A stretch of 64,000 nt of DNA from Thermicanus aegyptius DSM 12793 (GTDB taxonomy: Bacteria; Bacillota; Bacilli; Thermicanales; Thermicanaceae), in the NCBI RefSeq assembly GCF_000510645.1, contig NZ_KI783301.1, positions 1,960,420 through 2,024,419 on the forward strand, in the 5' to 3' direction. Positions 59,779-64,000 of this stretch are shown piece by piece; within the stretch, counting starts at the first letter, position 1, and each line of letters opens with the position of its first letter. The notes under the pieces were generated by a model, which ran no database searches, was not told the origin of the DNA, and was given only the letters and a program-made list of their open reading frames with translations. Made by a program: the position numbers and the translations under genes.

Positions 59779-60822
59779 TTATCCCTCCGTCAGATAAAGT
59801 CCTGCCACCGCAGGGGAGATGAGGTGGGCGGCCAGTAGTTCCCGGATGTGCATTTCCATCGTATGCATGCCCATTGCCCTTCCCGTCTGCATGAGACTGC
59901 GCAGTTGATGAGACTTGCTCTGGCGAATCAGATTGGCTGCCGCCGGGGTGTTGATCAGAATCTCCGTCGCCGCCACCCTCCCTTTGCCCGTCGCCAGCGG
60001 CAAAAGGCGCATCGAAAGGATGCCGATCAAAACCTCCGCCACCTGCAGCCGGATCTGCCCCTGCTGTTCGGCGGGGAAGACGTCGATGATCCGGTCAACG
60101 GTCTGGGCCGCATCATTGGTATGCAAGGTGGCCAAAACCAAGTGTCCCGTCTCCGCGGCGGTGATGGCGGTGGAAATGGTCTCCAGATCCCGCATCTCCC
60201 CCACCAGAATCACATCGGGATCCTGCCGCAGGGAGGCCCGAAGACCTGAAGCGAAGCTCATCGTATCGTTTCCGATCTCCCGTTGCTCAACAATGGAACG
60301 CTTATGGGGGCGAAGATACTCGATCGGGTCTTCCAGGGTGATGATGTGCTTCGCCTGGGTTTCGTTAATATGATTAATCATGGCGGCCAGGGTGGTGCTC
60401 TTTCCGCTTCCCGTAGGACCTGTCACCAGGAAGAGGCCGTGGGGCTTCTCCGCCACCTCCCGCAGCACTTTGGGCATCTGCAGTTCCCCGAGGGAGGGGA
60501 TATGGGACGGGATGACCCGGGCGGCAATGCTCACCCCTCCACGCTGGCGAAAAAGATTCACCCGATACCGAGAGATTCCGGGGAGGCTGTAAGAGAAATC
60601 TACCTCTCCGCTTTCTAAAAAGCGACGCTGTTGTAATTCATTCAAGAGAAGAGTAGGGAGTTCCTCCATGAAAGCGGCGGTGATCTTCTCCCCTTCCAGG
60701 GGAGTTAAAGCTCCATCGATTCGGAGAATGGGCGGGGAACCGATGCTGAGATGAAGATCGGAAGCACCAGCCTCAAAAGCCCTGCCCAGCCATTCTTCGA
60801 AGATCTGCTGCGTATTGCTCAT
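59779..60822 (-). CDS. pilT: Twitching motility ATPase PilT
   Basis: 347-residue hexameric retraction ATPase. Walker A GPTGSGKSTT (about 134-143), Asp-box LEDPIEY, Walker B VGEMRDLET, His-box HLVLATLHTNDA are all present, and the C-terminal AIRNLIRE-like motif of retraction ATPases is probably represented by MQTGRAMGMHTMEMHIRELL. Length is normal for PilT. It lies between pilB and pilC. Its presence shows that the pilus can be retracted. Confidence 0.95.
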   Translation of the reverse strand: MSNTQQIFEEWLGRAFEAGASDLHLSIGSPPILRIDGALTPLEGEKITAAFMEELPTLLLNELQQRRFLESGEVDFSYSLPGISRYRVNLFRQRGGVSIAARVIPSHIPSLGELQMPKVLREVAEKPHGLFLVTGPTGSGKSTTLAAMINHINETQAKHIITLEDPIEYLRPHKRSIVEQREIGNDTMSFASGLRASLRQDPDVILVGEMRDLETISTAITAAETGHLVLATLHTNDAAQTVDRIIDVFPAEQQGQIRLQVAEVLIGILSMRLLPLATGKGRVAATEILINTPAAANLIRQSKSHQLRSLMQTGRAMGMHTMEMHIRELLAAHLISPAVAGLYLTEG

Positions 60823-60847
60823 ACTGCCAAAATACTCCTTCCTCTGC

Positions 60848-62509
60848 CTAATCCAGGGTCTCTCGAATCACTTCCTGAAGTGTGGTTAGTCCCATCTCCG
60901 CCTTATATAAACCATCTTCCACCAGGGGAATCATCCCTTTTCGCTTTGCGGCCTTCCGCAATTCTTCCTGGGAGGTCCCATCGGAAATCATCCGCCTAAG
61001 TTCATCGTCGACGGAGAGCACTTCGTGGATGGCAAGACGCCCCCTGTAGCCGGTCTTATTGCATACCCCACAGCCCTTCCCCCGATAGAGGCGCTTAATG
61101 TCCACTCCCCGCCGCTCCAGGTAGATTCGTTCCTGCTCCGTCGGTTCATAACTCTCCTTGCATTCGCTGCAAATGGAGCGGACCAACCGTTGGGAGATAA
61201 CCCCCAAGAGGGAAGAGGCGATCAGATAGGGCTCGATGCCCATGTCTTTCAGGCGGGTGATGGTGCTTACCGCATCATTGGTGTGAATGGTGGAGAGAAC
61301 CAAATGCCCGGTAAGGGAAGCCCGGACGGCGATCTCGGCCGTCTCGTTATCCCGGATTTCTCCCACCATGATGATATTGGGATCCTGCCGCAGGATGGAG
61401 CGAAGCCCCGCTGCAAACGTGAGGCCTGTGGCAGGGTTTACCTGCACCTGGTTAATTCCCTCCAGTTGGTACTCCACCGGATCCTCCACCGTAATGATGT
61501 TTACATTCTCACGGTTTAACCGAAAAAGAGCGGAATAGAGGGTGGTCGTCTTTCCGCTTCCGGTTGGCCCCGTCACCAGGATCATGCCGTAGGGACGCTC
61601 GATCATGGATTTCACGAGGGAGAGATTCGATTCCTGAAAGTGGAGCTTCTCCAGTTCCTTCACGCCGGATTGGAGATCCAGGATCCGAAGAACCACCTTC
61701 TCTCCATGAATGGTGGGCAGCGTAGAGACGCGCAGGTCAATCGTCTTAAAATCGACCTGCATCTTAAAACGGCCATCCTGGGGAAGACGTCGCTCGGCGA
61801 TGTTAAGATCGGCCATGATTTTGATACGAGCCACAATCATTCCCAGCATGGAACGGGCCAGGATCCTCTCCGTCCTCAGCTCACCGTCGATGCGGTACCG
61901 GATCTGCACGCGGCTCTCCTGGGGATCGATATGGATATCGCTTGCCTGAAGCTGAACCGCCTGCTGGAGCATCTGGTTGACGAGGCGGACCACGGGAGAA
62001 TCCTCATTCATGATCTCCTGTTCGACAATCTGCTCCTCATCACCCACCTCCTGCAGCAGATTCTCCATCGATTCCTGCAAGCCGTAATAGCGGGCGATGG
62101 CTCGTCCCATCTCTTCCCGGGTGCAGATAGCCGGTTGGATGGAGAATCCTGTCACCATGCGGAGATCCTCCAGGCAGTAGTAATCCAGGGGGTCAACCAT
62201 GGCGACCAGGAGTTTATTCCCATCTTTGCGAACCGGAATCGCCTGATAGCGTCGAGCCAACGCCTCCGGAATGAGGCGGACGATGGCGGGATCGATAGGA
62301 AGCTTAAAGAGATTGATATGGGGAATCCCCAACTGGAACTCCAGCACTTCAATCAATTGCAGTTCGGTGATGTATCCCTTTTGGATCAGGACATCCCCCA
62401 GTTTCTGGCGGCTTTTTTTCTGCTCCTCCAAGGCTTCCTGCAGCTGCTCCTGGGTGATGAGCCCGCTTTCCGCCAAGAGATCGCCTAACCGTTTTCGCAC
62501 CAGCGACAT
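60848..62509 (-). CDS. pilB: Type IV pilus extension ATPase PilB with MshEN-type N-terminus
   Basis: 553 residues from the ATG at 62509 (GAGGGG upstream). The N-terminus (about 5-65) has the repeating RLGDLLAESGLITQEQLQEAL / LGDVLIQKGYITELQLIEVL pattern of the MshEN domain, which binds cyclic di-GMP in MshE and related PilB proteins. The GspE core has Walker A GPTGSGKTTT, LEDP-like VEDPVEYQL, Walker B VGEIRDNETA, and a tetracysteine zinc motif CSEC...CGVCN. First gene of the leftward pil operon. Regulation by c-di-GMP is a reasonable inference. Confidence 0.95.
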   Translation of the reverse strand: MSLVRKRLGDLLAESGLITQEQLQEALEEQKKSRQKLGDVLIQKGYITELQLIEVLEFQLGIPHINLFKLPIDPAIVRLIPEALARRYQAIPVRKDGNKLLVAMVDPLDYYCLEDLRMVTGFSIQPAICTREEMGRAIARYYGLQESMENLLQEVGDEEQIVEQEIMNEDSPVVRLVNQMLQQAVQLQASDIHIDPQESRVQIRYRIDGELRTERILARSMLGMIVARIKIMADLNIAERRLPQDGRFKMQVDFKTIDLRVSTLPTIHGEKVVLRILDLQSGVKELEKLHFQESNLSLVKSMIERPYGMILVTGPTGSGKTTTLYSALFRLNRENVNIITVEDPVEYQLEGINQVQVNPATGLTFAAGLRSILRQDPNIIMVGEIRDNETAEIAVRASLTGHLVLSTIHTNDAVSTITRLKDMGIEPYLIASSLLGVISQRLVRSICSECKESYEPTEQERIYLERRGVDIKRLYRGKGCGVCNKTGYRGRLAIHEVLSVDDELRRMISDGTSQEELRKAAKRKGMIPLVEDGLYKAEMGLTTLQEVIRETLD

Positions 62510-62841
62510 CGTACCCCTCATCTCCACAATCCTATTTGCACCAAATGTATATGGAAAACAAGAAAAAAGAATAAATTATTTTCATCCACACACCTGGAAT
62601 CCTACTCCAAGTATAAGACAAAAGTCCTATTTTTGCTACAATTTTTTGGTTACGTTTATGGCGATTTCTTGATATAATTTGAGAGAAAGAGGCTTCGTGC
62701 CTGACTTTTTAACATATCGATCAAAGAACACAGAAAACTTTACATTCTATCACATCTTTTTCACAAATTTGCATTTTATTCACCATTATGAAGGGGATTT
62801 TCGTATTTTTCAGAGGAAGACGTGAAAAGGGGAAGGGCTCG
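62510..62841. other. Divergent pil promoter region, 332 bp
   Basis: Between pilB (leftward) and the minor prepilin genes (rightward). Contains the extended -10 at 62650-62678 and AT-rich sequence. No RNA gene recognised. Confidence 0.5.
62650..62678 (+). promoter_or_regulatory. Extended -10 promoter for the rightward prepilin genes
   Basis: TGATATAAT at 62670-62678 is a perfect TG-n-TATAAT; a weak -35 (TTACGT) lies 17 bases upstream. A leader of about 155 bases separates it from the first start codon. Confidence 0.55.
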
Positions 62842-63276
62842 ATGAAGCACACGAAGAAATATCCCATAGGCTTTATCTTGAAATGGAAGAATCACGAGAG
62901 AGGTTTCTCCCTCGTAGAAGTGACCGCTTCCCTCCTGATTATCACGATTATCGGTTTTTCTTTCATGGGAATTCTTTACCAAGCGATGTCCAATTCCAGC
63001 TTCTCCTCGGAGCGGCTCAGCGCAGTCCATTTCGCCAAGCTGGTCCTTGATTATTATAAGGCTAATCCAGCCGAGTTGGACCATATTCCGGCGGGAAATG
63101 AGGTTCCCCCAACCACATTTACCCAAAGCAAGCCTTTGCCCTACAACCCTTCTTCTTATCGAGTCCTGGTTATACCCCAAGAAAAGACTGCAGAAGGCTT
63201 AACTCCTGTCGAAGTAACGGTCCTATGGACAGACCATCAGGTTTCGATGACCGGGTATGTGGAAAAGGGGGAATGA
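62842..63276 (+). CDS. Minor prepilin (PilV/ComG-like)
   Basis: 144 residues from the ATG at 62842 (AAGGG upstream); an in-frame ATG further upstream at 62788 lacks a good site. The class III signal HERG/FSLVEVTASLLIITIIG is processed after Gly with +5 Glu. A short globular part follows, with FAKLVLDYYKANPAELDH and VEVTVLWTDHQVSMTGYVEKG. It is the first of three rightward prepilin genes; minor pilins of this sort prime the pilus tip. It is probably processed by the PilD at 57.2 kb. Confidence 0.85.
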   Translation: MKHTKKYPIGFILKWKNHERGFSLVEVTASLLIITIIGFSFMGILYQAMSNSSFSSERLSAVHFAKLVLDYYKANPAELDHIPAGNEVPPTTFTQSKPLPYNPSSYRVLVIPQEKTAEGLTPVEVTVLWTDHQVSMTGYVEKGE

Positions 63277-63279
63277 GAC

Positions 63280-63801
63280 ATGAAGCGGGAATGGAGCAAA
63301 TGGGAGAATGAAGAAGGGGTAACCCTAGTCGAACTATTGGTCGTACTTGCGATTTCCAGCCTCCTCATCGGCATCGTCACGATGATCCTCCTAAGCAGCC
63401 TGATGGCCTTCGATCGGCTTACCTCCGATACGGAACTTCGGAATGAAACCAATTTTATCACCACGGTTTTAAATCAAACCCTAAAAAATGTGGATAAAGT
63501 AGAAATCCTGGATCAGCCTGCCGATCCAAACCGGATCTATCACTTTCAAGCAACGGAAGTGGTTAAGAAGGTGGATCAGACGGAGGAAGAGCGAAGTCAG
63601 GAGATTCATATAACCGGGGATGACGCGACCGGATATAACCTTTTCATTGGTGGGAAAAGGATTAACAAAGAGGGGTATTCCTTAAAGGGAAGCTACTTCT
63701 GGATTGGGGATGGAGAACTGAAGGGAATGATACAAGTGGAGAAGATTGGAAGCCTGGCAAAGCCCCTCTATGTCTATCTCTCCCATCCCATCTCAGGATG
63801 A
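63280..63801 (+). CDS. Minor prepilin (PilW-like)
   Basis: 173 residues. The signal NEEG/VTLVELLVVLAISSLLIGIVTMI has +5 Glu, followed by an extended helix and an all-beta C-terminal part (about 75-170), as in PilW/ComGF-like minor pilins. GGGGGAATG lies just before the start. It begins 3 bases after the previous prepilin stop and is likely cotranslated. The next prepilin begins 61 bases later. Confidence 0.85.
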   Translation: MKREWSKWENEEGVTLVELLVVLAISSLLIGIVTMILLSSLMAFDRLTSDTELRNETNFITTVLNQTLKNVDKVEILDQPADPNRIYHFQATEVVKKVDQTEEERSQEIHITGDDATGYNLFIGGKRINKEGYSLKGSYFWIGDGELKGMIQVEKIGSLAKPLYVYLSHPISG

Positions 63802-63862
63802 GCGCCTTCACTTCATTGAAGGTGAAGTCTCCTCAATAAATATTGAAAAAGGGGGGAGTAAG

Positions 63863-64000
63863 ATGCTTAGAGAGAAAGAAAGCCGTTTGTTTGCGGGAAA
63901 AGTAAAAGAGAATCGGAATGCCTTAAAAGCTGATTTCACAAAGGAAGAAAAAGGATACACCCTGGTTACGGTCCTGCTCCTTTTCTTAGCGATCAGCTTC
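63863..64000 (+). CDS. Minor prepilin (PilX-like), cut by the window edge
   Basis: 46 codons visible. ATG at 63863 with GGGGGGAG upstream. The N-terminus is long and charged (MLREKESRLFAGKVKENRN) and ends in EEKG/YTLVTVLLLFLAISF, a prepilin-like helix in which position +5 is Thr rather than Glu, as in PilX-type proteins. The rest lies outside the window. Confidence 0.8.
   Translation, partial: MLREKESRLFAGKVKENRNALKADFTKEEKGYTLVTVLLLFLAISF

Overview
The window shows a Bacillota (Bacillales-type) chromosome segment joined to a large accessory element. The right end, from about 52.3 to 64 kb, is visibly GC-richer. It carries a conserved chromosomal block read leftward: pilB, pilT, pilC, a type IV pilin, prepilin peptidase (pilD/comC), pilM, pilN, pilO, a SpoIIB-like SPOR protein and maf. 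Three prepilin-like genes read the other way from 62.8 kb. The order comC-spoIIB-maf matches the Bacillus locus, where radC, mreBCD and minCD follow maf. Here maf is instead followed by about 52 kb of AT-richer DNA, almost all transcribed leftward, with no radC in view. I could not identify the species.

The element (about 1 to 52.26 kb) appears to have inserted inside maf. The reading frame runs through a duplicated Maf motif joined by an AT-richer spacer, so the element seems to supply a substitute maf 3' end. The left end of the element lies outside the window.

Layout from left to right. 0-5 kb: type I restriction-modification operon (hsdR, a half-size hsdS, hsdM running off the edge) with twin palindromes in its internal spacer. 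5.1-7.3 kb: an unrecognised Cys-rich protein with a possible nuclease-like C-terminus, the only large rightward gene of the element. 7.4-10.7 kb: a broken WG-repeat gene, two unknown genes and an EAL-domain protein. 11-14.6 kb: a four-gene cluster led by a serine recombinase, then two small unknown genes. 15-18.6 kb: a secreted CAP/SLH protein and a likely Kiwa defence pair in the order kwaB-kwaA. 18.7-24.1 kb: two membrane or surface proteins. 24.3-26.5 kb: an amidoligase, a gamma-glutamylcyclotransferase-like protein and two small proteins. 26.8-32.8 kb: a giant membrane protein and a 36-bp-repeat gene. 33.8-35.8 kb: three unknown genes lying downstream of a 42-bp-period iteron-like array (36.4-36.8 kb). 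37-39.7 kb: an HNH protein, a recombinase-like protein lacking its catalytic serine, and small proteins. 39.7-41.15 kb: a repeat-rich non-coding block. 41.1-43.1 kb: a D12-class adenine methyltransferase and its partner. 43.8-51.4 kb: a small gene, a huge fused surface protein and a stalk/transglutaminase-like protein.

The element looks like an integrative or plasmid-derived element carrying phage defence and cell-surface functions. No relaxase, VirB4, coupling protein, phage structural gene, CRISPR array, tRNA or rRNA was recognised. Its coding strand is strongly enriched in GGGGT, a signal absent from the adjacent chromosomal genes that I sampled.
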